Source of the DNA: Terriglobus saanensis SP1PR4
Lineage (GTDB): Bacteria > Acidobacteriota > Terriglobia > Terriglobales > Acidobacteriaceae
Assembly (NCBI RefSeq): GCF_000179915.2
Contig: NC_014963.1
Coordinates: 620,001-684,000, forward strand
Direction of reading: 5' to 3'
DNA: 64,000 bases
Made by a program: the position numbers and the translations under genes
The notes under the pieces: model-generated
What the model saw: only the letters and a program-made list of their open reading frames with translations
The model's database searches: none
Told to the model about the DNA's origin: nothing
Shown here: positions 43,186-51,915 of the stretch, in pieces
Numbering within the stretch: the first letter of the stretch is position 1
How the letters are laid out: every line of letters begins with the position of its first letter

Positions 43186-44667
43186 ATGCCCGCCATCGCA
43201 GGTCTCTCGCCCGAAATTCTCTCCAAGTATCAGCCCGTCATCGGTCTTGAAGTCCACGTGCAGCTTCTGACCAGAACCAAGGCCTTCTGTGGCTGCGTGA
43301 ATCTCTATGGTGGAGAACCCAATACGCACACCTGCCCCACCTGCCTCGGCCTGCCCGGAGCGCTGCCTGTGCTCAATCGCCAAGCCGTGGAGTTTGCTGT
43401 GCTCGCCTCCACCGCGCTCAACTGCACCGTCAATGAGAACTCGGTCTTCGCGCGCAAGAATTATTTTTACCCGGACTCTCCCAAGGGCTACCAGATCTCG
43501 CAGTTCGACAAACCCATTGCGGAAAACGGCTGGCTCGATGTCTCTGACGGCAAGGGCGGCTTGAAGCGCATCGGCATCACGCGCCTGCACATGGAAGAAG
43601 ACGCGGGGAAGAGCATCCACGACGGCTTCGCCGACTCTGCGACGAACACCTACATCGACCTGAACCGCTGCGGCACGCCGCTTGTGGAGATCGTCTCCGA
43701 GCCGGATATCCGTTCCGCCGACGAGGCTTTTGAATACCTCACCAAGCTGAAGGAGATTCTGCTCTATACCGGCGTCTCCGATTGCAATATGGAGGAAGGT
43801 TCCCTCCGCTGCGATGCGAACGTCTCCGTCATGCTCAAGGGCGCGGCTGAGTACGGTACCAAGGCCGAAGTGAAGAACGTCAACAGCTTTCGCTACATCC
43901 GCGACGCCATCAACTACGAGATCGAGCGCCAGATCGAAGTGGTGGAGTCCGGAGCGAACGTCAAGCAGGAGTCGCGCCTCTACAACTCCGGCGAGGGCCG
44001 CACCTACTCCATGCGCTCCAAAGAAGAGGCGCACGACTACCGTTACTTTCCGGAGCCCGACCTCCCGCACCTCGTCGTCGACGACGCCTGGAAGGCCGAG
44101 ATTCTGAAGGCACTTCCCGAGATGCCAGAAGCCAAGCGAGCGCGCCTCGTTGCGACCTACGAGATCTCTGTCCAGGATGCCGCAACCCTGGCCTCTTCGC
44201 AGACCTTCGCTAACCAGTTTGAGGAAGCCGCCAAGGCAGCGAAGAGCCCGAAGCGCGTCGCCAATCTCATCCTCGGCGAACTCCTCGGACGTCTCAACGC
44301 CGCTGGATTGGAACTCGAGACCTCCCCTGTCACCCTTAAGGGAATCGTGCAGGCCGCGGATCTTCTTGAGGAGGGCAAGCTTTCGTCCAAACAACTCAAG
44401 CAGCTCTTCGACATCTCCTTCGAGAAGAGCGAAGACTTCGGCGTTGTCTACGACCGCGAAAAACCGGAACAGATCTCCGATACGGGCGCGATCGAAACCA
44501 TGATCGACGAGGTCATTGCGGCCAATCCGAAGCAGCTCGAACAGTACAAGGGCGGCAAGAAGACCGTCTCCGCCTTCTTTGTCGGGCAGGTCATGCGCCT
44601 CTCCAAGGGGCAGGCAAATCCTGCCATGCTCAACGATCTTGTGGTGAAGAAGCTCGACGCGGCATAA
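43186..44667 (+). CDS. gatB: Aspartyl/glutamyl-tRNA amidotransferase subunit B
   Basis: Kinase/transamidase subunit of GatCAB, which converts Glu-tRNA-Gln (and Asp-tRNA-Asn) to the amidated forms. 493 residues: YQPVIGLEVHVQL near the N-terminus, CPTCLGLPGALPV near 60, YPDSPKGYQISQ near 100, HMEEDAGKS near 140, and ENVNSFRYI-like KNVNSFRYIRDAI near 230, followed by a C-terminal YqeY-like domain. ATG 43186 is 45 bases from the divergent mfd start. gatA and gatC are not in the window; the YqeY-domain gene at 51434 is a separate paralogue of the C-terminal domain. Confidence 0.97.
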   Translation: MPAIAGLSPEILSKYQPVIGLEVHVQLLTRTKAFCGCVNLYGGEPNTHTCPTCLGLPGALPVLNRQAVEFAVLASTALNCTVNENSVFARKNYFYPDSPKGYQISQFDKPIAENGWLDVSDGKGGLKRIGITRLHMEEDAGKSIHDGFADSATNTYIDLNRCGTPLVEIVSEPDIRSADEAFEYLTKLKEILLYTGVSDCNMEEGSLRCDANVSVMLKGAAEYGTKAEVKNVNSFRYIRDAINYEIERQIEVVESGANVKQESRLYNSGEGRTYSMRSKEEAHDYRYFPEPDLPHLVVDDAWKAEILKALPEMPEAKRARLVATYEISVQDAATLASSQTFANQFEEAAKAAKSPKRVANLILGELLGRLNAAGLELETSPVTLKGIVQAADLLEEGKLSSKQLKQLFDISFEKSEDFGVVYDREKPEQISDTGAIETMIDEVIAANPKQLEQYKGGKKTVSAFFVGQVMRLSKGQANPAMLNDLVVKKLDAA

Positions 44668-44678
44668 ACTCGTAGCCA

Positions 44679-46154
44679 ATGCTGCGTCGACCTCTGCTCC
44701 GCCTCCTGCCGCTTGCCGCTCTCCTCGGCTGCAGCGTCTCGCCTAAGCCACCGTTAGAGCAAATCGCCGCGGACCAAAAGGTTATGCCGCCCAACACTGT
44801 CGATTTTTCGCAGATGATGCGCGAACTCTCCGCGCAACCCGGGTTTACGGAGAAGCTGCTCGCGCAGATCAACCACGGCGAAAAGGCCGGTGCCTATCTC
44901 ACGCCCAGGCTCTTTGATGAGTTTCGCAAACTCATCCTTGGCAGCGACTGGAGCGGCCTGGACCGCTTTCCCGGATGGAATATCCGCCGCATCACGCGCA
45001 CCGTCGATCTCGGAAGCCATCTTGCGAAGGGCTCGCAGGCCAGCCCGGATCTCGGCGTAAACGTCGGACCTTATACCCTCAACGCTGCGCACACGGAATC
45101 TCTGGACACGCCCTCGACGCTTGGCGGCTTTCAGGCCGACCAGAGCTCGCTCGGCGCAGACGTCTCGCACGGAGACGGTCCTGACCCGCGCCTTGCACCG
45201 ATGCACTCCGAGAGCGCGCGCCTCGCGCAGGTCTTCAACCGCCTCTCGCTGAACAGCGCCCCCAACAGTGCACCCAAGCCGGTTTTCACCGCAAAGATCG
45301 GCGATCAGAACGCCACATCGCCGGAACAGCTCGTGGCCGCGCTCACGGCCACCGGCCACACCGTCACCGTGGCGGACGCGCGCTACTTCGCCAACTTTGG
45401 CCACTTCCATTACAAGGGCCGCGACGTCGAAATGCCCTTCTGGCTCGATACGCAGCTGCTTATCCCGACAGACCACTGGTGGCAGCGTTCGCGCCATCTC
45501 CTCGTTCCCGTCGCGCACGCGGAGTACGAATGGATCATCAGCGGGCCGAGGATCAACGCTGACGTCACTTTCTACTTCGGCATCGATGGCCGCGCGGAGT
45601 TCCGCACGAATGACGAACAGAATCAGCCTTGGGTCATGGGACGCCACGAGCACGAGTATCACGGCGACCAGGCCGTCGAGGTCACACGTCTCACCGGAAA
45701 ATACGTCCGCGCCTACGCTGCCCTTCACGCCGCGCATCCGGAGCTGCCCTTCGGCGGTTACTACACGCTCGGCGTATGCCAGGACGTCATCGGCTCCATT
45801 GAACTTCGCATGACGGGCAAGACAACGCTCTTCCCCAACACCGCACAAACAGAATACTTCCACGATCAGCCCGATGCGGAGATCACCGCCTTGATGGACG
45901 CCATCCCGAAAGATACCGAAGGTCCTGCACCCACGCCGGACCGCATCTTTGGTTCACTTCCCACGGAGGATTACTCAGCCCTGACTGTTCCCGGTCTGCG
46001 CGAAGATGTACTCCGAACGCATGCCGCGTGGGAGCAGGGAACTCTGCGCTCCGCATGGCCTGTGCGCCGGCGTCTTCTATCGCTTGTCGGTCTTGTGCTT
46101 GCTACCGGTGTGGTCGCATGGGTGGCACGTCGCCGTAGCAGCAAGGTTGTCTGA
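44679..46154 (+). CDS. Unknown exported lipoprotein-like protein with C-terminal membrane anchor
   Basis: 491 residues, family not recognised. The N-terminus (MLRRPLLRLLPLAALLGCS) has a lipobox-like LLGC with Cys 18. The mature part is rich in His and aromatic residues in FANFGHFHYKGRDVEMPFWLDTQ near 238 and PWVMGRHEHEYHG near 322, with pairs that could bind metal. The C-terminus (LLSLVGLVLATGVVAWVARRR) is a single hydrophobic span followed by basic residues, so the protein could be anchored at both ends, which is uncommon. It begins 11 bases after gatB, with no clear ribosome site. Function cannot be inferred from neighbours. Confidence 0.83.
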   Translation: MLRRPLLRLLPLAALLGCSVSPKPPLEQIAADQKVMPPNTVDFSQMMRELSAQPGFTEKLLAQINHGEKAGAYLTPRLFDEFRKLILGSDWSGLDRFPGWNIRRITRTVDLGSHLAKGSQASPDLGVNVGPYTLNAAHTESLDTPSTLGGFQADQSSLGADVSHGDGPDPRLAPMHSESARLAQVFNRLSLNSAPNSAPKPVFTAKIGDQNATSPEQLVAALTATGHTVTVADARYFANFGHFHYKGRDVEMPFWLDTQLLIPTDHWWQRSRHLLVPVAHAEYEWIISGPRINADVTFYFGIDGRAEFRTNDEQNQPWVMGRHEHEYHGDQAVEVTRLTGKYVRAYAALHAAHPELPFGGYYTLGVCQDVIGSIELRMTGKTTLFPNTAQTEYFHDQPDAEITALMDAIPKDTEGPAPTPDRIFGSLPTEDYSALTVPGLREDVLRTHAAWEQGTLRSAWPVRRRLLSLVGLVLATGVVAWVARRRSSKVV

Positions 46155-46234
46155 AAAGGATCACTCGTGTGTACGCGGAAGCAGTGGATCGCATCTCATG
46201 GCAGGTAGTCATCTCTCCGTCAGGGAGCAATCGC

Positions 46235-46519
46235 ATGGCAACCAAAAAGGCTGCGACAAAGAAGACAGCAACGAAGAAGGCGGCCGCCAAAAAATCTGCG
46301 GTCAAGAAGTCCGCTGCAAAGAAAGCCACGACGAAGTCAGCGACCCGGAAGTACTCGCCTTCGGTTGGTAGTGACGTCAAGCGCGAGATGCACGCCATGC
46401 ATCAGGGCAAGCTAAAGAGCGGACGTAGCGGCAAGAAGGTCACGAATCCGAAGCAGGCCATCGCCATCGGCCTTTCGGAAGCGCGCAAAGAAGGCAAGAA
46501 AGGCCCCGCCAAGAGCTAA
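46235..46519 (+). CDS. Lysine/alanine-rich histone-H1-like protein (DUF6496-type C-terminus)
   Basis: 94 residues. The first ~38 residues are Lys-Ala-Thr repeats of the KKAA/KKSA type (MATKKAATKKTATKKAAAKK), as in bacterial H1-like or HU tails. The C-terminal part VKREMHAMHQGKLKSG ... VTNPKQAIAIGLSEARKEGKK resembles the short DUF6496 domain found in such proteins. DNA or RNA binding by the charged tail is likely; role unknown. ATG 46235 has a GGGAGC 5 bases upstream; a longer frame from 46169 adds a non-matching leader. Confidence 0.82.
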   Translation: MATKKAATKKTATKKAAAKKSAVKKSAAKKATTKSATRKYSPSVGSDVKREMHAMHQGKLKSGRSGKKVTNPKQAIAIGLSEARKEGKKGPAKS

Positions 46520-46528
46520 GGGATTTTC

Positions 46529-46870
46529 TTATTTATCGGAACTTGAAGAGGAAGTGGAAGACGACACCGGAGCCGCAGTGGCGGCCGGCGTTGCCGTTGC
46601 TGCCGCAGCAGGTGCCGCCCCCTCCGAAGAACCAGAAGCCGCTGGAGTTGAAGATCCCTCACCCGTTGCAGGTGTCTTCGGCGTTTTTTTCGACGAAGAG
46701 TAGAGATCGGCATACCAGCCGCCGCCCTTGAACATCACTGCCGGTGCCGAGATCACACGCTCCAGCAGACCACCACAGTGCGGACACTGCGTGATCTCCG
46801 GATCGGAGAACTTCTGCCGTTTCTCCGTATGTTTGTGGCACTGCGTGCATTCGTACTCATACATCGGCAT
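46529..46870 (-). CDS. FmdB-family zinc ribbon protein
   Basis: 113 residues. The N-terminal ~45 residues form a zinc ribbon: MYEYECTQCHKHTEK with the first CxxC and ITQCPHCGGLLERVIS with the second, the FmdB (putative regulatory protein) pattern. After AVMFKGGGWYADLYS, a conserved stretch in the family, the rest is a Ser/Ala/Thr/Pro low-complexity tail of about 45 residues. It follows serA by 5 bases on the same strand. Function is unknown in most bacteria; zinc binding is well supported. Confidence 0.88.
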   Translation of the reverse strand: MPMYEYECTQCHKHTEKRQKFSDPEITQCPHCGGLLERVISAPAVMFKGGGWYADLYSSSKKTPKTPATGEGSSTPAASGSSEGAAPAAAATATPAATAAPVSSSTSSSSSDK

Positions 46871-46875
46871 GCTGA

Positions 46876-48489
46876 TTACCCCTGGGCCTTCTGCAACTCA
46901 ACAAGCCGTACGCTGACAATCGCTTCCACCTTGCGCAACGCTTCCAGCACGCTCTGTGCTTTGGCGGCAGCGGGAAGATCGATCTGCACCACGGCCAGCG
47001 CCTGTCCCTGGGGAACGCGCTGCGAACGGACGTTGCGCCCCAGAGCGAAGTTGGCTACGTTGACCTTCTGCTCACCGAGGATTGTTCCAATGCGGCCAAT
47101 CACGCCGGGTACATCCTGATTCCGGATAGAAAGCAGTGTGCCCGTCAGCGGCGCTTCGATGTCGATGCCGTCGTAGCTCAGCAGGCGCGGCGAGTTGCCA
47201 TGCAGCACCGTTGCGCTCGCCGTAGCGTCGCCATCGGCGGAGTGCAGCGTCAGCTTTACCACGGAACCAGCGCCACCAGAGACAAACTCTTTCTTGTCTT
47301 CCTGCACGCGGATACCGCGCTCAGCGGCAATCGAAGCGGCATTGATGTGGTTCACGTTCTCGGAGTCACTCAGGACGCCTGCGAGGATTGCGTTGCGAAT
47401 CAGGTCGGTCTTGCCCTGTGCCAGACGACCAGAGTAAGCAATCTGAATATTCTCCAGGTTGCCCGGCGTCGCATGCGACAAGAAGGCACCGAGGCGCTCC
47501 GCCAGGTCCACATAGGGCGCAACCTCAACGTACTCCTCACGCGAGAGCGAAGGCACGTTCACGGCGTTCTGCACCACGCCCAGCTTCAGGTAATCACGCA
47601 CCTGCTGCGCCAGCTGAATGCCGATGGCTTCCTGCGCCTCATCCGTCGAACCCGCGATATGCGGCGACAGGATCACGTTATCCAGCGCGTGGTACGGCGA
47701 CTCCTTCAAAGGCTCCTTCGTAAAGACGTCCAGAGCCGCACCGGCAACCTGGCCGCTCTTCAGAGCTTCGACCAGCGCTTCATCCACGATCAGTTCTCCG
47801 CGAGCGCAGTTCACGATCCGCACGCCCTTCTTCATGATGGCGATGGAGTGGGCGTTGATCAGGCCTTCGGTCTGCGGCGTCAGGCCGACGTGCAGCGAGA
47901 TGTAGTCCGAACTGTTGAAGATATCGTCGATCGAAACCAGCGTGACGCCGTTTTCGCGTGCGATCACCGGAGCGACGAACGGATCGTAGCCGATCAGCTC
48001 CATGCCAAAGGCGCGCGCGCGCTTGGCGACTTCCAGGCCGATGCGTCCCAGACCCACGATGCCAAAGGTCTTGCCGCGCAGTTCCTGTCCCTGCAGGCTT
48101 TTCTTGTCCCACACGCCTGCGTGCATCGTTGCATTCGCGCGTGGAATCGAGCGCGCCATCGTGATCATCAGACCCAGGGTCAGTTCGGCCACGGCCACGG
48201 CGTTTGCGCCTGGGGTATTCATTACTACAATGCCCTTGTGCGTCGCCGCGGGAGCGTCGATGTTGTCCACGCCCACACCTGCACGGCCAATCACGCGTAG
48301 CTTCGGAGCGGACTCCAGCAGGGCAGCGTCTACCTGTACGGCGGAGCGGACGACGAGAGCATCGGCATCGGCAAGTTCAGCGGCCAGACCATTCTTGATC
48401 TGGTCCGGCGTCACAATGTTCCATCCAGCTTCCTGCTGGAAAACGGCAAGCGTTGCAGGGGAGACTTTTTCGGCGAGCACAATCTTCAT
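46876..48489 (-). CDS. serA: D-3-phosphoglycerate dehydrogenase
   Basis: First step of serine synthesis: 3-phosphoglycerate to 3-phosphohydroxypyruvate. The 537-residue type with intervening ASB domain and C-terminal ACT domain. Seen: GRAGVGVDNIDAPAAT near residue 75, Rossmann loop FGIVGLGRIGLEVAKRA near 145, NCARGELIVDE near 235 (catalytic Arg), DVFTKEP near 260 (Glu), LSPHIAGSTDEAQ near 280 (His), and an ACT domain from about residue 455 (GTLLSIRNQDVPGVIGRIGTI in parts), which commonly mediates serine feedback. The class V aminotransferase 1.7 kb upstream on the same strand could supply the next step; see that entry. Confidence 0.96.
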   Translation of the reverse strand: MKIVLAEKVSPATLAVFQQEAGWNIVTPDQIKNGLAAELADADALVVRSAVQVDAALLESAPKLRVIGRAGVGVDNIDAPAATHKGIVVMNTPGANAVAVAELTLGLMITMARSIPRANATMHAGVWDKKSLQGQELRGKTFGIVGLGRIGLEVAKRARAFGMELIGYDPFVAPVIARENGVTLVSIDDIFNSSDYISLHVGLTPQTEGLINAHSIAIMKKGVRIVNCARGELIVDEALVEALKSGQVAGAALDVFTKEPLKESPYHALDNVILSPHIAGSTDEAQEAIGIQLAQQVRDYLKLGVVQNAVNVPSLSREEYVEVAPYVDLAERLGAFLSHATPGNLENIQIAYSGRLAQGKTDLIRNAILAGVLSDSENVNHINAASIAAERGIRVQEDKKEFVSGGAGSVVKLTLHSADGDATASATVLHGNSPRLLSYDGIDIEAPLTGTLLSIRNQDVPGVIGRIGTILGEQKVNVANFALGRNVRSQRVPQGQALAVVQIDLPAAAKAQSVLEALRKVEAIVSVRLVELQKAQG

Positions 48490-48542
48490 AGAGCCATTCT
48501 ATCGGCTCCCGGCACGACACACCAAAGACACGGACAGATGTC

Positions 48543-49703
48543 TTATTTGAAGAAGTGAGGAATAAACGAGCTCAGGTTGTCCGTAACCGGCCCCGCACTC
48601 TCCCGAATCCCCATCCCGCCGCACTCCTGGTCGATCATCCAAAGCCCAAGCACCGGGTAGCGGTCCGCTCCGTCCGGCCTGCTGAACTTCGCCTGGGGAG
48701 CAAGCGCCTGGTAGACAAACCGCTGTCCGCCATAGGGGCCGTCCAGATCCGTGCGACCCTCCGGCGTGACCAGCGAGATGTTGTTGCCTTCACGCGAGAG
48801 GAGGGGCTTCTTCACATAGCTCGTCATACCCTTTGGTGAGTCAAAGTAGCACTCCAACAGGTTTTTGTGGCCCGGGTAAAGCTCCCAGAGGATCGGCAGA
48901 ATGCCCTTGTTCGAGAGCAACATCTTCCAGATCGGTTCGATCCACTTCATATCGCGGTAGGTTCCCAAAGCCGCCGGTCCAAACTCCTCCGCCAGCATCG
49001 CCTCCCACGGATAGAGCTTGAACATGGAAAAGATGATGTGTTCGTCCGGATCCACAAAACGGCCCTGATCGTCGTCCCAGCCAATCTCTTCCATCAGCAT
49101 CTGCTCGGTGGGAATGCCCGCCTGCTCTGCCGTGTCGCGCAGATAGGTGACCGTCAAAAGATCTTCGACGTCCTCAACACTTGAAAAATAGAGCGGCTTG
49201 GAGATGTACGGAGCGATGTCCTTCCACTTCGCAATCAGACGCTCGTGGATGGAGTTGAACTGGTCCGCCTGAGGATAGACCTCCTCCAGCCAGCTCCACT
49301 GCACCACCGCAGCTTCCATCAGAGACGTGGGGGTATCGGCGTTGTACTCCAGCAGCTTCGCCGGACCGCTTCCGTCAAACATGAAGTCGAAGCGCCCATA
49401 AATCGCTGGCGGTTCGTCATTCCACGCCCACTCGATCACTTCGATGGCCTCTTCCGGAATCTCCAGATCGGGATACCGCTTTTCGTCGATGACGTGTTGC
49501 GCCGCAGCGAGGCACATCTGCTGCATCTCGTTGGCCGCAGCCTCAAGCTGGTCGACTTCGGCAGCGGAGAACTCGTAGCAGGCCGACTCGTCCCAGTAGG
49601 TGGCACCTTCGGCCAACAGGTCCGCGGGCGAATGAAAGTTCAACCCAACCGCTTCTACCTTCTCCCGCCAGTCCGCTCGCGGCGCAATCGAAATCCTCTG
49701 CAT
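48543..49703 (-). CDS. Glutathionylspermidine synthase-family ATP-grasp protein (YgiC-like)
   Basis: 386 residues. Seen: YWDESACYEFS near residue 35, GRFDFMFDG near 105 and LEYNADTPTSLMEAA near 122, SMFKLYPWEAMLAEEFG near 230, LWELYPGHKNLLECYF near 275, KKPLLSREGNNI near 303, and QECGGMGIRES near 355, all matching the C-terminal amidase-ligase (ATP-grasp) half of glutathionylspermidine synthase as found in YgiC/YjfC. These enzymes ligate a small amine or peptide substrate with ATP; the substrate of YgiC is not established. ATG 49703 overlaps the last base of the YgiB-like stop (TAATG), so the two are coupled. Confidence 0.9.
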   Translation of the reverse strand: MQRISIAPRADWREKVEAVGLNFHSPADLLAEGATYWDESACYEFSAAEVDQLEAAANEMQQMCLAAAQHVIDEKRYPDLEIPEEAIEVIEWAWNDEPPAIYGRFDFMFDGSGPAKLLEYNADTPTSLMEAAVVQWSWLEEVYPQADQFNSIHERLIAKWKDIAPYISKPLYFSSVEDVEDLLTVTYLRDTAEQAGIPTEQMLMEEIGWDDDQGRFVDPDEHIIFSMFKLYPWEAMLAEEFGPAALGTYRDMKWIEPIWKMLLSNKGILPILWELYPGHKNLLECYFDSPKGMTSYVKKPLLSREGNNISLVTPEGRTDLDGPYGGQRFVYQALAPQAKFSRPDGADRYPVLGLWMIDQECGGMGIRESAGPVTDNLSSFIPHFFK

Positions 49704-50080
49704 TACTCCCCACTTCCGCTGCTTGAAAAACTTCTGCCAAATCCGCTGCGCGTCACCGAAGGCGAAGCGTAACTGCGCCCCGGAACCGCCGAATATCCGC
49801 CGCCATACACATGCTCGCCCAAACCATAACCGCCCATGCCGCCGAAATATGGCCGATACATCGGTATAAAGAACGGGATAAATCCGCCATGCCCATCCGG
49901 CCGCTGCTCCACGCGCTGCTGCGCGGGTCCCTGGCACAGGTTATCGGCGACTACGTTGTCATGCTCGTCCACACACCGCTGCATCTCCGGCTGCTTGCAA
50001 CCAGAGGCCAGCGACATGGCCGTAGCGGCGAGAAGGGGAGCGACAACCTGTAGGGATCGACGACGAGTCATAGAGGACAT
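49703..50080 (-). CDS. YgiB/DUF1190-like lipoprotein
   Basis: 125 residues. A basic N-terminus and hydrophobic stretch lead to SLASGC, a lipobox with Cys near residue 28. The rest contains CVDEHDNVVADNLC, then many Gly/Tyr/Ser (FIPMYRPYFGGMGGYGLG ... SVTRSGFGRSFSSS), the character of E. coli YgiB (DUF1190), whose gene also precedes ygiC. The pairing with the YgiC-like gene supports the call. Likely an outer-envelope lipoprotein acting with the ligase product, which is inference. ATG at 50080 or 50071. Confidence 0.82.
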   Translation of the reverse strand: MSSMTRRRSLQVVAPLLAATAMSLASGCKQPEMQRCVDEHDNVVADNLCQGPAQQRVEQRPDGHGGFIPFFIPMYRPYFGGMGGYGLGEHVYGGGYSAVPGRSYASPSVTRSGFGRSFSSSGSGE

Positions 50081-50107
50081 TCCGAAACAGAGTGTACGCC
50101 CAAAACG

Positions 50108-50138
50108 AAGGCGACCCGCACCGAAGTGAGGCCGCCTT
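50108..50138 (-). terminator. Likely terminator between the aminotransferase gene and ygiB-like gene
   Basis: On the minus strand GGCGGCCTCAC and GTGCGGGTCGCC form an imperfect stem with a TTCG loop, then TTCGTTTTG. It starts about 30 bases after the aminotransferase stop, so ygiB-ygiC likely have their own promoter. Confidence 0.65.
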
Positions 50139-50167
50139 TCCTAACAACTATCAACTACCAACTTTAA

Positions 50168-51343
50168 CTACTTCGTTCTATCTTCAAATATCTTCTGCGC
50201 CGCGATCAAACCTTTACCGTATTCAAATCCCGGCAGATTCAGCTTCGCCTTCGCCACAAGCTCCAAAGCGCCGATGATCGCAATCGTGTCCATGTAATCG
50301 AAAAAGCCAATATGCGCGATGCGGAAGAGCTGTCCCTTCATCTCCCCCTGTCCGTCGGTCACAATCGCACCGAAGCGCGACTTGAACTCCTTCACGATCA
50401 CGCCGGAGTCGATGCCATCGGGAGGCAGAATCGCCGTCGTAGCGGCAGCATAGGAGCCCGGTGCAAAGAGGGGAAGACCCAGCGCCGTTGCTGCAGCCCG
50501 CACCATCGCGGCGCAGGTTTCGGCGTTGTCTACCAGCTTTTTGCTGCCTTCGCGCAGATCGCCATCGGCCTGCCCGGCAATGTAGTCCAGGGCGGCGCCC
50601 ATGGCTGCAATCAACGCAACCGCAGGCGTATAGGCACTCTCGCCCTTCGCTGCATTCTTGCGCTCCTTGCGGAGATCGAAGTAGTAGCGCGGGTTGTAGC
50701 TGGCTTCCATGCGGTCCCATGCACGCTCGCTTACGGCGAGGTAGGACAGACCCGGAGGAATCATCAAGGCCTTCTGCGAGCCGCCGATCAGTACATCCAC
50801 GCCCCATGCATCCATGTCGAGGTGCGTCGTACCGATGCCTGTAATGCCGTCGACGACGAGCAGAGCCTCGCTCTTCGCATCTTTCAGCAGCCTGGCAATG
50901 CCTTCAATGTCATGGCGAACACCGGTAGAACTCTCCGTCGCCTGCACAAACACAACACGCGTTTCGAGCTTCAGACCTTTCTTCACGGCATCGAGCGTCA
51001 CCGTCTGTCCGTAGGGCGCGGAGACGACGTCCACCATGCAGCCAAACGCCTTCGAGATACCCGTCCAGCGCTCGCCGAACTTGCCTGCCGTAATCACCAT
51101 CACGCGGTCGCCCGGCGACGTCAGGTTGGAGACCGCAGCCTCCATCGCTCCCGAACCGGAGCAGGAGAGGAGGATCACGTCATTCTTCGTTCCAATAAAA
51201 TCCTTCAACTGCGCGAGGACCTTCGTAAACATCGCGCGAAACTCAGGCGTGCGGTGATGCAGATCGGCAGCCGCCATCGCAAACTGTGCGGCGGGAAGCA
51301 GGGGAGTCGGGCCGGAAGTAAAGAGGCGCGTCTTGCGAATCAT
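50168..51343 (-). CDS. Class V aminotransferase (alanine-glyoxylate / serine-pyruvate type)
   Basis: 391-residue PLP enzyme. Seen: FTSGPTPLLPAAQFAMA at the N-terminus, SGSGAMEAAVSNL near residue 63, ATESSTGVRHDIEGIA near 135, VVDGITGIG near 163 and the PLP lysine in IGGSQKALMIPPGLSYLA near 190. The fold and GPGP/TGPGP-like loop match alanine-glyoxylate aminotransferase. In several phyla a gene of this type next to serA serves as phosphoserine aminotransferase; here serA lies downstream on the same strand, separated by the ygiB/ygiC pair and a terminator, so a serine-pathway role is plausible but unproven. It diverges from the YqeY gene. Confidence 0.9.
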   Translation of the reverse strand: MIRKTRLFTSGPTPLLPAAQFAMAAADLHHRTPEFRAMFTKVLAQLKDFIGTKNDVILLSCSGSGAMEAAVSNLTSPGDRVMVITAGKFGERWTGISKAFGCMVDVVSAPYGQTVTLDAVKKGLKLETRVVFVQATESSTGVRHDIEGIARLLKDAKSEALLVVDGITGIGTTHLDMDAWGVDVLIGGSQKALMIPPGLSYLAVSERAWDRMEASYNPRYYFDLRKERKNAAKGESAYTPAVALIAAMGAALDYIAGQADGDLREGSKKLVDNAETCAAMVRAAATALGLPLFAPGSYAAATTAILPPDGIDSGVIVKEFKSRFGAIVTDGQGEMKGQLFRIAHIGFFDYMDTIAIIGALELVAKAKLNLPGFEYGKGLIAAQKIFEDRTK

Positions 51344-51433
51344 GGAAGCGTTTCCTTTTCAGCCTCGATTCTATCGAAGCGACAAGCTCAGTCGCCCCGG
51401 CCTAGAATGGGGGCTGGAGTGTGTACCCGGCTT

Positions 51434-51907
51434 ATGGCAATCAGCGAACAGATCGGCAAAGACATCATCACCGCAATGAAAGCGCGGGAAACCCTGCGCC
51501 TGGAAACGCTGCGCATGGCCAAATCCGCCTTCAAAAACAAAGAGATTGAGAAGAGGACGCCTCTCACGGACGCGGAAGAAGTGCAGATCCTGCAGACCAT
51601 GGTGAAACAGCGCAAAGAAGCAGCAGAACAGTTCGCCAAGGGCAACCGCCCCGAACTCGCCGCCAAGGAGCACGAAGAGATCAAGCTGCTTGAGTTCTAC
51701 ATGCCCAAAGCCGTTGGAGACGACGAACTGCTTGTCGTGGTCCAGGCGGCCATCGCGCACCTCGCAGGCGAAGGCAACAAGCTCGGGCCTAAGGACATGG
51801 GCCCTGCCATGCGCGTCGTCCAGCAGCGCATCATGGCCTCCGGCCTCCACGCCGACAACAAAAAAGTCAGCGAACTCCTGAAAGCCGAACTCAGCAAAGC
51901 CGAATAA
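51434..51907 (+). CDS. GatB/YqeY domain protein
   Basis: 157 residues of helical sequence with the YqeY pattern: MKARETLRLETLRMAKSAFKNKEIEKR near residues 16-42 (in pieces), QLVKQRKEAAEQFAKGNRPELA-like MVKQRKEAAEQF near 58, EIKLLEFYMPKA near 85, and GPKDMGPAMRVVQQRIMASGLHADNKKVSELLKAEL in pieces at the end. It is a stand-alone relative of the C-terminal domain of GatB that contacts tRNA. Role unresolved; nonspecific tRNA binding is often proposed. ATG 51434; it diverges from the aminotransferase gene across 90 bases. Confidence 0.92.
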   Translation: MAISEQIGKDIITAMKARETLRLETLRMAKSAFKNKEIEKRTPLTDAEEVQILQTMVKQRKEAAEQFAKGNRPELAAKEHEEIKLLEFYMPKAVGDDELLVVVQAAIAHLAGEGNKLGPKDMGPAMRVVQQRIMASGLHADNKKVSELLKAELSKAE

Positions 51908-51915
51908 CGGTACTC

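Noticed and set aside
43171-44679. 502-codon open frame antisense to gatB
   Set aside because: Composition is a mirror of the gatB codons; gatB itself has all its motifs.
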